The notes: generated by a model not told the origin, from the sequence alone. A DNA stretch of 34,626 bases from Mediterranea sp. An20 (GCF_002160055.1 NZ_NFJV01000035.1:1-34626); one strand, 5' to 3'. Shown: positions 1-9,841, numbered from the stretch's first letter. Numbers and translations are program-made.

Positions 1-1
1 G

Positions 2-103
2 TTCGCCCGGATTATCGGGAAAATCAGCGCACTTACAATCCTACAATACATTAACTACAAAAACAACAAGCCCATTGGCAGAGTCAAGTATGCGCTGACT
101 TAA
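2..103 (+). pseudogene. C-terminal end of an IS982-like transposase (cut by window edge)
   Basis: The first 33 codons read as the tail of a transposase ending in KPIGRVKYALT followed by TAA. A closing segment of this type (helix with an ALTILQYIN-like stretch, then a KPIG.VKYAL end) is what I recall for Bacteroides IS982-family DDE transposases. Only the tail is inside the window, so I cannot say whether the gene is intact upstream. Family assignment rests on recognition of a short end and is moderately sure. Confidence 0.55.
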
Positions 104-470
104 TTCCGCCAACGGGTATAAGTAAATACTAAAGAGCCCGTTTCAAACAGCCTCCTCAACTCCCCGGAGAGTTTATGACAGCCTTCTGTAACTTCAGCCT
201 CCGTTCGGGGAAAGTTGGTGAAACTCCTGATAACTGACATGCAAACTTACAAAAAAAAATTGCATCACCAATTTAACTTTCATTCCCTCGCCGGGTCTTT
301 TATATAGAACGTCCGCTCAAATGAGCTTACGGACAGGAACGGAAATACAGGCTGCAAAAAAAGACACAGTCTCCTCCTTTATAAGGACAACCGGCCGCTA
401 TTTCCACCCCATCACTGTTTTTTTATATTATTTAATCATAGAACTGAGCGTGAATATAAAAACAATTTCT
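104..470. other. Gene-free stretch between the IS end and the gap promoter
   Basis: No convincing coding region. It holds the unresolved right end of the upstream insertion sequence, a segment at about 205-235 that resembles part of a cobalamin riboswitch core (see findings), a small hairpin at about 322-345 (gtcc.../...cggac with an inner gctca/tgagc pairing), and ggaaata/tatttcc arms at about 340-405 that could pair over a long loop. None is clearly functional. Confidence 0.4.
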
Positions 471-478
471 TAATTTTG
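471..478 (+). promoter_or_regulatory. Putative gap promoter, -7 element TAATTTTG
   Basis: TAATTTTG matches the Bacteroidetes -7 consensus TAnnTTTG, about 83 nt before the gap start codon. No clear -33 TTTG is seen at the usual 19-21 nt spacing, which lowers confidence. A leader of roughly 75-80 nt would follow. Confidence 0.5.
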
Positions 479-540
479 CAGCGCAAACGGGAAAGAATGA
501 TTCCCGGACGCTACAATCGAGAGATATTTAAACTCTATAA

Positions 541-1572
<1,032 letters not shown>

Positions 1573-1595
1573 TTGATAGCGTATAAACCTTATTT

Positions 1596-1632
1596 TGCCC
1601 CCTCCCTCTCATTTGAGGGGGGGGGCATTTTT
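1596..1632 (+). terminator. Rho-independent terminator after gap
   Basis: A 13-bp G/C-rich stem (left arm starting tgccccc, right arm ending gggggca, one G-T wobble), 6-nt loop tcattt, then attttt. It lies 24 bp after the gap stop codon and is about as strong as such structures get. Confidence 0.9.
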
Positions 1633-1669
1633 GTAATCATATAAACACGGGACAATCCCCCCAATAACC

Positions 1670-2239
1670 ATGAGAAAAGTTCTATTTGCATTGATGCTTT
1701 GCCTGACGAGCACATTTGCCGTGGCGCAGGAAGAAGCCGTAGTGAAAGTAAGCGGCGGAAAAATAGGGGCGCCAACTGCCCTCTTCGATGAACAGTTGGC
1801 CAGCTTCAAATTCGGAACCTACCCCAAAGACATGAGACTGGAAGTGCTGCTCGTCCGGTTGCATGAAGGCAAAACAGATACCACATGCATTTACGACAGC
1901 ATGTTATCATCCAAGGACCGGAAACGGATAGACATTGCTGCTGTGCGGAAGGAAGGGAAACTGCTGGTGATGTGTGCCGACTACGGAAGCAACATAGCCA
2001 TGTTCCCACTGAAAACATCCTCCCAACTTGCTTTCTTCCCGCTGCCCGCCCCCAAAAATGAAACTGGACGCAGCATCGCCATCGGCTTTTTTACGGAAGA
2101 GGCAGATGCCGACAATTCGCTCAAGAAAATACTTCCCATCAACCAACAGAAAGAAAGCCAGAGACAACAACTTATGAATGAACTCAAAGATGGGAAAACA
2201 GAATGCTTCCTGCTGACCTACCGGCTAAGCGAATCATGA
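1670..2239 (+). CDS. Secreted protein of unknown function
   Basis: 189 residues. A clear signal peptide (MRKVLFALMLCLTSTFAVAQ) predicts export to the periplasm with cleavage before Gln20; there is no lipobox. The mature part has alternating hydrophobic strands and no cysteine pairs, and I do not recognise a family. The last 4 bases overlap the start of the downstream BF3164-type lipoprotein (ATGA), so the two are probably translated together. The start codon is chosen because it directly precedes the signal peptide. Function unknown; a role alongside the surface lipoprotein is inference from the overlap. Confidence 0.8.
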   Translation: MRKVLFALMLCLTSTFAVAQEEAVVKVSGGKIGAPTALFDEQLASFKFGTYPKDMRLEVLLVRLHEGKTDTTCIYDSMLSSKDRKRIDIAAVRKEGKLLVMCADYGSNIAMFPLKTSSQLAFFPLPAPKNETGRSIAIGFFTEEADADNSLKKILPINQQKESQRQQLMNELKDGKTECFLLTYRLSES

Positions 2240-3285
2240 GACTATTCATTGTATTGTTACTGGTCGGCCTGCACTTGTGTGCCTGCCAGGAAGACAAGCG
2301 GGTGAAAGAGGTGGACGCCTTTTTCACGATGGAAGATTTCGGTCCTGCCATCCGACTGAAAGGAGAAATCTTGCCAATGGACAGTATCTGGAAACCTGCC
2401 CGCATCCGGGTGGAGGATTCGCTGCTGATACTGACCGACATGACCTGCGACTATTTCATCCAGGTGTATGACAAGCGAACGGGCAAAAAACTGACTGAAA
2501 ACCTGTCGCGGGGAAGCGGACCGGGAGAACTTATGTATTGCTGGTCTACGCAGTATGACAAAGACAAGGTCTGGGCTTTTGACATGCAGATGGCACGGCT
2601 CAATGAATACGCCAGAGACTCTTTCCTGACAGGATGGCACGTGCAACCCCAACGGAGCCTCCACCTGCAGGGAGCGCCGACCACAGTGGCTGCCTTGCCG
2701 GACGGTACCTTCATAGGTTCCTCACTGAGCGACAAGGAAACCCTGTTTACCCGCTACGACAGCAACGGGCGCAAAGACAGCAGTTTCAACATGCCTTATC
2801 CGGAAGTGGATTACGACATTCCGGAAATAAAGAAGAAAGATTTTTGGGAACATCGAATCTATTACAGCCCCCGCCACAGGAAGGTAGTGGTGTTCTATAC
2901 CTATACAGACTTGATAGAAATCTATGACGAACAGATGAAACGGGAGCGAAGAGTACAAGGGCCGGACCAGTTCGGACCGGAATTCGGCATCCGCAACATA
3001 GAGGGCGGTTATGTAATGATAAAACCACAAAAAGGCATCAGCAAGCTTTCTTATATCAGCGGCGTCCTGACCGATACGGAGATGTGGACCCTATACAGAG
3101 GCTGCTGGCCCACCGATGGAAATGATGCCCGCCAGACTTTGCTGGTATTCGACTACGAAGGCAACCCGTTGCGCCACTATGAATTGGATATGTCCGTCCA
3201 AGATTATGCCATCGACGAAGAAGAACGTTGCATCTATGCACTGACGGAACACCCGGATCCGGTGGTGGTCCGCTACCCATATTAG
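2236..3285 (+). CDS. BF3164-family lipoprotein (TolB-like beta-propeller)
   Basis: 349 residues from the ATG that overlaps the preceding stop. Signal peptide with lipobox LCAC, lipidated Cys17. The mature part carries the pattern of the Bacteroides BF3164 / TolB-like family: an early LKGEILPMDSIWKPARI segment, 'VYDKRTGKKL', 'GSGPGELM' and 'VWAFDMQMARL', then repeated strand blocks expected of a six-bladed propeller, ending in an LTEHPDPVVVRY-type closing blade. Such proteins are exported and surface or periplasm attached; their partners are unknown. A start 33 bp upstream is possible in the same frame but would put 11 residues before the signal peptide. Confidence 0.85.
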   Translation: MRLFIVLLLVGLHLCACQEDKRVKEVDAFFTMEDFGPAIRLKGEILPMDSIWKPARIRVEDSLLILTDMTCDYFIQVYDKRTGKKLTENLSRGSGPGELMYCWSTQYDKDKVWAFDMQMARLNEYARDSFLTGWHVQPQRSLHLQGAPTTVAALPDGTFIGSSLSDKETLFTRYDSNGRKDSSFNMPYPEVDYDIPEIKKKDFWEHRIYYSPRHRKVVVFYTYTDLIEIYDEQMKRERRVQGPDQFGPEFGIRNIEGGYVMIKPQKGISKLSYISGVLTDTEMWTLYRGCWPTDGNDARQTLLVFDYEGNPLRHYELDMSVQDYAIDEEERCIYALTEHPDPVVVRYPY

Positions 3286-3480
3286 ATTTCTCGTAGATCA
3301 AAATGTAATAATCCAATCAGCAATGAAATGCGGAAAACCCGTGTGATTCTTTCTATGGAACACAGAGACACGTAGAACGACACTTTCAGAACAGAAAACT
3401 GCCAGTATCAATGTATGAACAACTTAATGATTTAAATTTAATTATTTGCACGTTTATAAAAAACAAAGAATCCATTTTGC

Positions 3481-3488
3481 TAAATTTG
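3481..3488 (+). promoter_or_regulatory. -7 element TAAATTTG immediately before the kinase gene
   Basis: Perfect TAnnTTTG match ending only 4 bp before the kinase ATG. A TTTG at 3445-3448 is too far (32 bp) to be its normal -33 element. If used, the mRNA would be leaderless or nearly so. Confidence 0.45.
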
Positions 3489-3492
3489 CAGC

Positions 3493-4818
3493 ATGAATTT
3501 CTTCCGCAAATATATTATTCTTGTAAGTGCTACTTTGACCTTTGTTACAGTCGGGTGTTATGAAGCATATTGGCTCCGGGGAATGTATGAAACCGAGAAG
3601 GAGTCGGTCAAGTCGATAATCAGCTCGTCTGTGACAAAGGCAGAAATGGAAGAATATCTTGAGCGGATTAGCATCGAACAGGGAGTTGATTCTATACGCA
3701 TTCTTAGCAGTAAGCCTGAATCCATGCCGAAAATAGTATCGATGTCTATCGATTCGTTAAGTGGAAAACCACGTGTGATACGCATACATAGGATTGACAG
3801 TCTGAGAATTTCCCAGGAACGCCTGCAATCGCAACCCAAGAATCCCAATATGGGCAAGATAGATTCCCTGTTCTGCGCACGGCTGGACAGCGCGGAACTT
3901 GACATAGCGTGCAAACTGACATTAGTGAGAAATGACAGTTCCGGAAGCGACAAAGCCGGAAATGTAATACTTACCGTACCTTCTTATGTCAACAACGGAT
4001 ATTACGAGGTCTGCCATGATTCTCTTTCCGGGTACATTATAGGCCGGATGTCCGGTACGGTTGCCACCTCCGCAGGAATACTGCTCATCATCGTCATCGC
4101 CTTCTGCCTGATGGACAGGACCGTGAAGAAACAGCGGAGACTCGACGAAATGAAAAATGATTTCACTCGGAATATCACGCACGAATTGAAAACCCCCATT
4201 GCAGTAGCATACGCTGCAAGCGACACGTTGCAGGAATATGCTCTTGGTAACGACCCGGTAAAACGGGAGGAATATCTGTCTGTCATAAAGGGGCAGCTTG
4301 ACAGACTTTCAGGCATGGTGGAAATGATTCTGTCAACAACGGTGGAAAATCGTACCGGTCTAAGACTGGACCTTACAAGGACACCGCTCAGACCGATCCT
4401 CGACGATGCCGTATCTCAAACAAAGCTGAAAGCCGGCAAACGCTGCGACATCACCGTATCGGTACTCCCGAACTGTCTGGAGGCGACAATAGACAGACGG
4501 CTTATGTCCAGTGTCATCCTGACGATACTGGACAATGCTGTAAAATACTCCGGTGACAGTGTGACGATAATGGTGGAAGCACATAGGAGCGGGGAAAAGA
4601 CACTCATATCAGTTTCAGATAACGGTATAGGGGTAGCCCCGGCAGACCGGAAGCATATATTCGAGAAATTCTACAGGGTTCACACCGGCGACAGGCACGA
4701 TGTAAAGGGATACGGAATAGGGCTTTTCTTCGCAAAGACCATAGTGGAAAAGCACGGAGGCCGGATATCTGTGACCAGCGAGCCGGGCAAAGGTAGTTCA
4801 TTTGTAATAGAATTATGA
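3493..4818 (+). CDS. Membrane sensor histidine kinase (RprX-like)
   Basis: 441 residues, inner membrane. The first transmembrane helix is at about 7-22, a periplasmic sensor region at 25-188, the second helix at about 189-207, then the dimerisation/phosphoacceptor domain with H-box NITHELKTP (His230) and a catalytic domain with N-box (LDNAVKY), G1 (DNGIGVA), F-box (FEKFYRV) and G2 (GYGIGLFF). It autophosphorylates and passes the phosphoryl group to the regulator whose ATG lies 1 bp after its stop. Layout and periplasmic size resemble RprX of Bacteroides fragilis. The convergent GLPGLI and receptor-like genes suggest it senses cell-envelope conditions, which is inference. Confidence 0.93.
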   Translation: MNFFRKYIILVSATLTFVTVGCYEAYWLRGMYETEKESVKSIISSSVTKAEMEEYLERISIEQGVDSIRILSSKPESMPKIVSMSIDSLSGKPRVIRIHRIDSLRISQERLQSQPKNPNMGKIDSLFCARLDSAELDIACKLTLVRNDSSGSDKAGNVILTVPSYVNNGYYEVCHDSLSGYIIGRMSGTVATSAGILLIIVIAFCLMDRTVKKQRRLDEMKNDFTRNITHELKTPIAVAYAASDTLQEYALGNDPVKREEYLSVIKGQLDRLSGMVEMILSTTVENRTGLRLDLTRTPLRPILDDAVSQTKLKAGKRCDITVSVLPNCLEATIDRRLMSSVILTILDNAVKYSGDSVTIMVEAHRSGEKTLISVSDNGIGVAPADRKHIFEKFYRVHTGDRHDVKGYGIGLFFAKTIVEKHGGRISVTSEPGKGSSFVIEL

Positions 4819-4819
4819 C

Positions 4820-5518
4820 ATGAAAAAGATTTCTGTTCTGTTTGTAGAAGATGAGCCTACACTGGCAATGATTGTCAAGGATGCTCTTGAAGCTGAGAAT
4901 TTTACCGTCCACATTGCCTGTGACGGTGCGTCGGGATTGGAAATGTGCTCCCGGTTGAATCCGGACATCATCGTATCGGATGTCATGATGCCAAGAATGT
5001 CCGGCTTCGAAATGGTGCAAAAAATCCGGCAGACAGGTGCCTGCATTCCGGTATTGTTCCTGACTGCCAGGACTTCAGCCGATGATGTTGTCGAAGGATT
5101 CGAGACCGGAGGCAATGACTACCTGAAAAAGCCGTTCGGGATGAAAGAACTTGTAGTAAGAATGAGGGCACTTCTCGGGCGGGTCGGAGTGCAGCCCGCC
5201 TCTGACATGAACTCCGAAAAAGAGTATGCTTTAGGACAGTTCCTATTCATACCGGCAAGGCGGCTTCTGACTTATCTGCCTGACGGAGAAAGCACAGAGC
5301 TCCCGAATCGGGAGAGTGAGATTCTCGAACGCTTATGTGCAAACAGGAGCCGGGTGGTCTCGGCAAAGGAAATACTGCTTGACCTGTGGGGAGATGATGA
5401 TTTCTTCACCACCCGCAGTTTCCAGGTCCTCATATCAAGACTGAGACACCGGTTCTCAAAAGATTCGGGAATACGCATCCTAAACATCAGAGGAGAAGGC
5501 TATAAACTTATCTGCTGA
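4820..5518 (+). CDS. OmpR/PhoB-family response regulator (RprY-like)
   Basis: 232 residues. Receiver domain at 3-118 with acidic pocket Asp11/Glu12, phosphoacceptor Asp54 (SDVMMP), Thr82 and Lys104 (KKPF); winged-helix DNA-binding domain at about 130-230 with the late RSFQVLISRLRHRF recognition helix. It is the partner of the adjacent kinase (1-bp gap). OmpR-family regulators bind tandem direct repeats as dimers; three 10-bp direct repeats upstream of the GLPGLI gene at 8908-8937 are a candidate target. Its stop lies 5 bp from the convergent receptor-like gene. Confidence 0.95.
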   Translation: MKKISVLFVEDEPTLAMIVKDALEAENFTVHIACDGASGLEMCSRLNPDIIVSDVMMPRMSGFEMVQKIRQTGACIPVLFLTARTSADDVVEGFETGGNDYLKKPFGMKELVVRMRALLGRVGVQPASDMNSEKEYALGQFLFIPARRLLTYLPDGESTELPNRESEILERLCANRSRVVSAKEILLDLWGDDDFFTTRSFQVLISRLRHRFSKDSGIRILNIRGEGYKLIC

Positions 5519-5523
5519 ACAAA

Positions 5524-8019
5524 CTAAAAATCAACGCTGAACTTCAGCATCATTTCCCGTGGCCTGAGATAAGTCAGCGTGTGGGCTTGCAATGTCGCTG
5601 ACACTGTGACATGCTTGTATTCGGATGTTCCTATGACATTTTTCGCAAGGAGCGAGATTTCCCACCTGTCAGCCTTATAGCCCAGAGATATATCGCAGAA
5701 ATAGTTCAGCCCGAACCCACGGTCATTACTGTGATACAACTCATTATCCATCGAAATCATCCATCCGGAAGCCGGACTGAAGTGAAAGTCGAGGTAATGA
5801 GACCAGTCCGTGACCTGTCCGGCATTGTTGCGGCTGCTCGCTTTCATTCCTGATTGCCCTTCCACAGTCCACCAGCGGAACGGCTTAATGGAATAATCCA
5901 ACGATACGGAATACACGTTGACCCTTGCCTCCCGGACGGTTCCACCCAGAAGATAGGCGTATCCCGTAGAATTGAATGAGCCGTTTATTCCTATGCGTGT
6001 CCTGCACCAGAGGAAAGATTTGGCCAGCCTGCTGCCTATAATATAGGTGTCGGAATCATACATCCTGTCTGTTGCCCTCTGTACATGGATGTCAGACTCC
6101 ATTGTACTCTCGTACAATATATTGTCCGAAGACCTTACATACATGGGACGGAGGTTGAAAAATATACCGTTTACCGGATTCCTGTAGGTATAGCCAGCCG
6201 AGATGATGTCGGAGGACTGCTTACCCATATGGCCGTTCCCTTCATACAGAGAGCGATATGATGTATACACGGGGGTGCCTATAACCTTTGTTCCTTCATG
6301 CGGCATAGCCGGACATCTGTAGCTGAATGATAGTTCCGACTTGGGTGACGCCTTCCATTTCCAGGACAATGACGGCTCTATCCATATATGTCCGGATGAT
6401 TCCCCGTCGTATGTCTGGTACGCATAGCTTGTCTTTACCGATCCGGTGAGCCTGTGGTTGCCGAATGACAGTTGTACAGACGGCTCCCAATACGGTTGTG
6501 AGATCTGCCATACGATTCCGTTTATATGCTGGCACCTGTAGTCGAAACCGACAGTGTTCTTGAAAAAATGCTTTCTGATCTTCCTGTTGAAACTCGCATT
6601 GTTCCGTGTGGAAAACATATTGATGTCCAGCAGTCTGGTGATACCGTCTATGGTAAGTATCTGACCCGGAAGGTATGTATCGCCCGTGGACGAATTCACC
6701 TGCCACACATTTCCCCGTGCCGTGGTATGGGAGATGGTCAGGTCCTCGGAAAGCACACGCTTGTACGGTCTGACCATAAGATCCGTACTGCGACCGTTGT
6801 ACAGCATTTCACCGTTGCCGGAGTTCCAGTCCGCATAGACCTTTGTACTGCTTCTGAGGTAAGTGCGATCTGAGTTAAGCGTATAACACAGCTCTCCTTT
6901 GATTTCGTTTTTCTTGGAGGCAATGTCATAATCCTCAGTGATGACCGGCATACCGTCTATGGAGAGGTATGTGGTCGAGCTTTGACTACGCAGCCTCTCT
7001 TTGTCATGAAATCCGCTCAACTGCATCCTTATATCCGAGTTCCTGCCTGTTTTCCACAGCATGTTCGCCGCAAGAAGATGACTTGCATTGAACGAGTACC
7101 GCTTTTCGTCGAAAGCCGGACCGCCCAGTTCAGGCATGCTGATAAGTCCGCTTTCTGCCTGATAGCCTCCGAGGTCAGAGATGTCTTGTACCTCTGCACC
7201 TATATCGGCACCAGTATGGTTGTTCTTGTACATCATGAGAGTTTGGAATGTCTTATTGAACCGCATGCCCATTATCCTGTTGTCATATACGAGTCCCTCG
7301 CCTGCACCGGCATATCCTGCCCCAAGATCCGCATGTCCTGTCCATACCGCTTTGGCATCATCTTTCAGGACAATATTCAAGGCCGCCTGTTCGCTGAAAT
7401 CTATTCCCCTCAAAGACCTGACCCGCTGATGATTTTCGAGGACCTGCACGCTTTCCACCCTGTCTGCCTGTATATTGTTGCTCGCAAGGGAATACTGCCC
7501 TCCCATCAGGTCGAGCCCCTCTATATAAAAGCTGCCGATGGATTTTCCCTGGTATTCTATTGTCCCGTCGGATTTCACCTCAAGCCCTGGCATTTTGCTT
7601 ATCACATCGGCGATGGAACGGTCCTGTGCTTCCTTGAAGCCTGCGACGGAATATGTCAGTGTATCTCCACTTTCCGATATGTTTTCCGGGGTGACGGTTA
7701 CTTCCCGGAGAGAGAATAACTGCTCCTTCAGTACGACTGTATGGGGCGAAGCAAATTCATCCATCCTGACTGTCACCGTGTTGAACCCGATGAATGTCAC
7801 TGTAACATGGTCCGTCCCCTCAGAAACATCCAAACTGAAAAGACCGTTCTTATCCGTGACGGCATATCCCGACGGTGCGTTTTTGTCTGACCAGGCTATG
7901 ACATTTGCACCGCAAAGGGGCTTTCCCTCACTGTCAAGCACCCGCCCGGATAATGTCTGGGCGGTGCTTGTAATGAAATGCAAGAGCAGAAAACTCAATA
8001 AAGACAGCAAAATACGCAT
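5524..8019 (-). CDS. TonB-dependent-receptor-like outer membrane beta-barrel protein
   Basis: 831 residues. Signal peptide ending ...ITSTAQ, carboxypeptidase-D-type regulatory domain at about 22-100 (LSGRVLDSEGKPLCGANV, then a TDKNGLFSL turn), a plug-like domain at about 105-235 (ADVISKMPGLEV, IEGLDLMGG, VEVLENH-like segments), then a long barrel rich in alternating strands that ends in Phe, as outer membrane barrels do. There is no SusD partner and no obvious TonB box. It lies 7 bp downstream of the GLPGLI gene, likely the same transcript. Substrate unknown; this class is annotated both as TonB-dependent receptor and as carboxypeptidase-like regulatory protein. Confidence 0.88.
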   Translation of the reverse strand: MRILLSLLSFLLLHFITSTAQTLSGRVLDSEGKPLCGANVIAWSDKNAPSGYAVTDKNGLFSLDVSEGTDHVTVTFIGFNTVTVRMDEFASPHTVVLKEQLFSLREVTVTPENISESGDTLTYSVAGFKEAQDRSIADVISKMPGLEVKSDGTIEYQGKSIGSFYIEGLDLMGGQYSLASNNIQADRVESVQVLENHQRVRSLRGIDFSEQAALNIVLKDDAKAVWTGHADLGAGYAGAGEGLVYDNRIMGMRFNKTFQTLMMYKNNHTGADIGAEVQDISDLGGYQAESGLISMPELGGPAFDEKRYSFNASHLLAANMLWKTGRNSDIRMQLSGFHDKERLRSQSSTTYLSIDGMPVITEDYDIASKKNEIKGELCYTLNSDRTYLRSSTKVYADWNSGNGEMLYNGRSTDLMVRPYKRVLSEDLTISHTTARGNVWQVNSSTGDTYLPGQILTIDGITRLLDINMFSTRNNASFNRKIRKHFFKNTVGFDYRCQHINGIVWQISQPYWEPSVQLSFGNHRLTGSVKTSYAYQTYDGESSGHIWIEPSLSWKWKASPKSELSFSYRCPAMPHEGTKVIGTPVYTSYRSLYEGNGHMGKQSSDIISAGYTYRNPVNGIFFNLRPMYVRSSDNILYESTMESDIHVQRATDRMYDSDTYIIGSRLAKSFLWCRTRIGINGSFNSTGYAYLLGGTVREARVNVYSVSLDYSIKPFRWWTVEGQSGMKASSRNNAGQVTDWSHYLDFHFSPASGWMISMDNELYHSNDRGFGLNYFCDISLGYKADRWEISLLAKNVIGTSEYKHVTVSATLQAHTLTYLRPREMMLKFSVDF

Positions 8020-8026
8020 AGGAGAG

Positions 8027-8842
8027 TCATTTTAAATCCAGATAGTTCTTTTCGGACTGCACCTGATTGGAAATATCCTTGCCGCTGGCATCCACTATCT
8101 GTGTGACAAAACCTTTACCGAGAAGACTCTCCACAGCTTCGGAATAGGTCTGCCCGGCATTTGACTTGCGTAATGCCAGGTATTTCTTCCGGGTGCATCT
8201 GACTGCATCTGTCTTCCCGTACAGAGCTACCTCCGAAGCGTCATGTACATCCTCCATGCCAACCGAGGTAAAGTGGAATATCCCGTCAGTATCCACCGCC
8301 TCGAGAATAAGTCCGGGCAGTCCGCCAAGGACATAAGGTCCATAGGGTATAGGGATTTCCGTAGAATACCATACGGTCCATGTCCGGCCATAGACTTCAG
8401 CCTTGGCTTGGTGACATTCGTAGCCGCAGACCGTCTTTACACTGTCCGTCAGTTCCCAGTCCATGGCCGGCAAATTTTCCTCATACATAAATTGATCAAT
8501 GCCGACTTTATTAACATAGGTATATTTCCCATGTTCCGGTGCCCCCATAAGGATTTCAAGGCTGCTTCTGTTCGGATACCGGGAGCCAAACTGCTTGACG
8601 GCATTCATTGCAGCAGCGATGTCATCGGTACGCTGGAGTGACTTGACTGCTTCGCTGTGCCCCCGGTAGTTAGGGCTGTAGAATACTGCCGTTGTACTTC
8701 CAATGTCAAGGTTCCACCTGTAAACATTGCGTGTTCTGTTGTACAGTGCATCACAGTCATAGGTGACGCGATAAGCTGCCTTTTCCTGTGCGTTCAGCAG
8801 CAGAGGCAGAAGCATGAATAGAATAACAAATGTCTTTTTCAT
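8027..8842 (-). CDS. GLPGLI family secreted protein
   Basis: 271 residues. Signal peptide MKKTFVILFMLLPLLLNAQ, then a beta-rich domain holding the name-giving motif GGLPGLI at 173-179 in the context YGPYVLGG...ILEA, and the typical 'YECHQAKAEVYGRTWTVWYSTEIP'-type region just before it (Tyr141 to Pro164). The family is restricted to Bacteroidetes and its molecular role is unknown; it is often encoded beside outer membrane barrels, as here. Start chosen at the signal peptide; a longer frame adds 13 residues with no support. A -7-like element (GAAATTTG, minus strand) lies 22 bp upstream. Confidence 0.9.
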   Translation of the reverse strand: MKKTFVILFMLLPLLLNAQEKAAYRVTYDCDALYNRTRNVYRWNLDIGSTTAVFYSPNYRGHSEAVKSLQRTDDIAAAMNAVKQFGSRYPNRSSLEILMGAPEHGKYTYVNKVGIDQFMYEENLPAMDWELTDSVKTVCGYECHQAKAEVYGRTWTVWYSTEIPIPYGPYVLGGLPGLILEAVDTDGIFHFTSVGMEDVHDASEVALYGKTDAVRCTRKKYLALRKSNAGQTYSEAVESLLGKGFVTQIVDASGKDISNQVQSEKNYLDLK

Positions 8843-8863
8843 ATCTGTTGAATTTTTACAGTG

Positions 8864-8871
8864 CAAATTTC
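8864..8871 (-). promoter_or_regulatory. Probable -7 element GAAATTTG for the GLPGLI/receptor operon
   Basis: On the minus strand GAAATTTG differs from TAnnTTTG at one base and lies 21 bp before the GLPGLI start. No TTTG at the ideal spacing; a TTTG 14 bp upstream is close. A weak core promoter next to direct repeats fits activator control. Confidence 0.35.
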
Positions 8872-8907
8872 TGTAATCCAATCTGCAAACTTGTTCAACA
8901 GACCATC

Positions 8908-8937
8908 AACTAGTCTTAACTAGTACTAACTCGGGTA
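8908..8937. promoter_or_regulatory. Three 10-bp direct repeats, candidate response-regulator site
   Basis: aactagtctt, aactagtact and aactcgggta follow each other without gaps upstream of the GLPGLI promoter. Ten-to-eleven-bp spaced direct repeats are the classic operator form for OmpR-family regulators, and such a regulator is encoded 3.4 kb away facing this operon. Confidence 0.4.
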
Positions 8938-9146
8938 TCGAATAAAAACATGGATTCTACGGGATTTTGGGCAAGAATATACCTAATTATCAAACGTATG
9001 CCCCAGACTATCGCTCAAAAGTAGATAAAAAAGATACGGTCTGATGCGAATATCAAAATGGCTGTGGTAAAATTTGTGATAGATACACATGGAGAAATAT
9101 GGAATACCCGCGCAGAACGAAGGAAAAGAATGAGATATTGAATAAC

Positions 9147-9209
9147 GTAAACCTGCATTTGAGCCGCGTAAACCTGCATTTGAGCGTCGTAAACCTGCAT
9201 TTGGTGAAG
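9147..9209. repeat. Three tandem 21-bp repeats
   Basis: Three consecutive copies beginning gtaaacctgcatttg, with 3- to 5-base differences at the ends. They lie in the gene-free stretch between the GLPGLI operon and repeat copy A. No spacers, so not a CRISPR array. The phrase gcgtaaacc recurs beside repeat copy B. Confidence 0.85.
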
Positions 9210-9276
9210 GCAGTTTGAAGAGTAAAGGAGATGATGCAGATGCAGCCAGCTACAAAGAAAAACTACTCGAACCATC

Positions 9277-9765
9277 CTTCACGCTTTCACCGCACAGCAA
9301 AACACTGTAATACAGAAAGTTGTTGTGAAAGATACATCTTTCACGCAGCTTTCACACACCAAAGTGTGGTTCTAAGCTCTTGGAAGCAAGCTCTTCAGGG
9401 CATAGCAACGCGCTGCCTGTCGCTATGAAGCAGACGCCGTATGCAGCCCTGGGTAAACTTATTGTCGTTATTGGACTCAAGCAAGTCAACCTTAATCAGG
9501 AATAGACACCACATGAAAGCAGTGTGAAAGCGGTGTGAAAGATGTATATTTCACAACAACTCCCTGATTTACAACATTCCTCATAGCGGTGAAAGCGTGA
9601 AGGCATTTTCAGGGATTCCTTTTCTATGAGGTGTAGAGAATGCTTCCTTTCACTGGGAACAACCTGCAGAACCTTGCGCAGATGCATCGTGAAGACTCTA
9701 ACATGAAGGGTTACGTTGCTAAAGTGCCACTTTACGCTGCTCAAATGGCACTTTACGGGTGGGAT
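9277..9765 (-). repeat. Copy A of a ~500-bp intergenic repeat (inverted relative to copy B)
   Basis: Read on the minus strand, this segment aligns along nearly its whole length with 25998-26520: the cactttagca/gtaa.cc start, 'ggttgttcc.agtga', 'gaatccctgaaaatgcc', the central block around 'tctattcctgattaagg' and 'catagcgacaggcagcgcg', and the closing 'ggtgaa.gcgtgaagg'. Inside the copy, the two outer arms (about 9277-9350 and 9520-9600) are themselves inverted repeats. Short frames inside it are not convincing genes. Confidence 0.8.
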
Positions 9766-9841
9766 TTGCCGTTTGCTTGCGAAAATATGCAAACAAAAAT
9801 ACGGTTTTCCTATTTTCTATTCGGTTATCCTACAGATTTTG

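Noticed and set aside
2203..2235. Earlier start for the BF3164 lipoprotein gene
   Set aside because: It would add 11 residues before an otherwise standard lipoprotein signal peptide; the ATGA overlap start is better.
9147..9209. CRISPR array
   Set aside because: The three repeat units are directly adjacent with no spacers and no cas genes are present.
9496..9792. 98-codon frame on the minus strand within repeat copy A
   Set aside because: Lies in a non-coding repeat; the protein has repeated KWHFS-type text from the DNA repeats and the frame is not kept in copy B.
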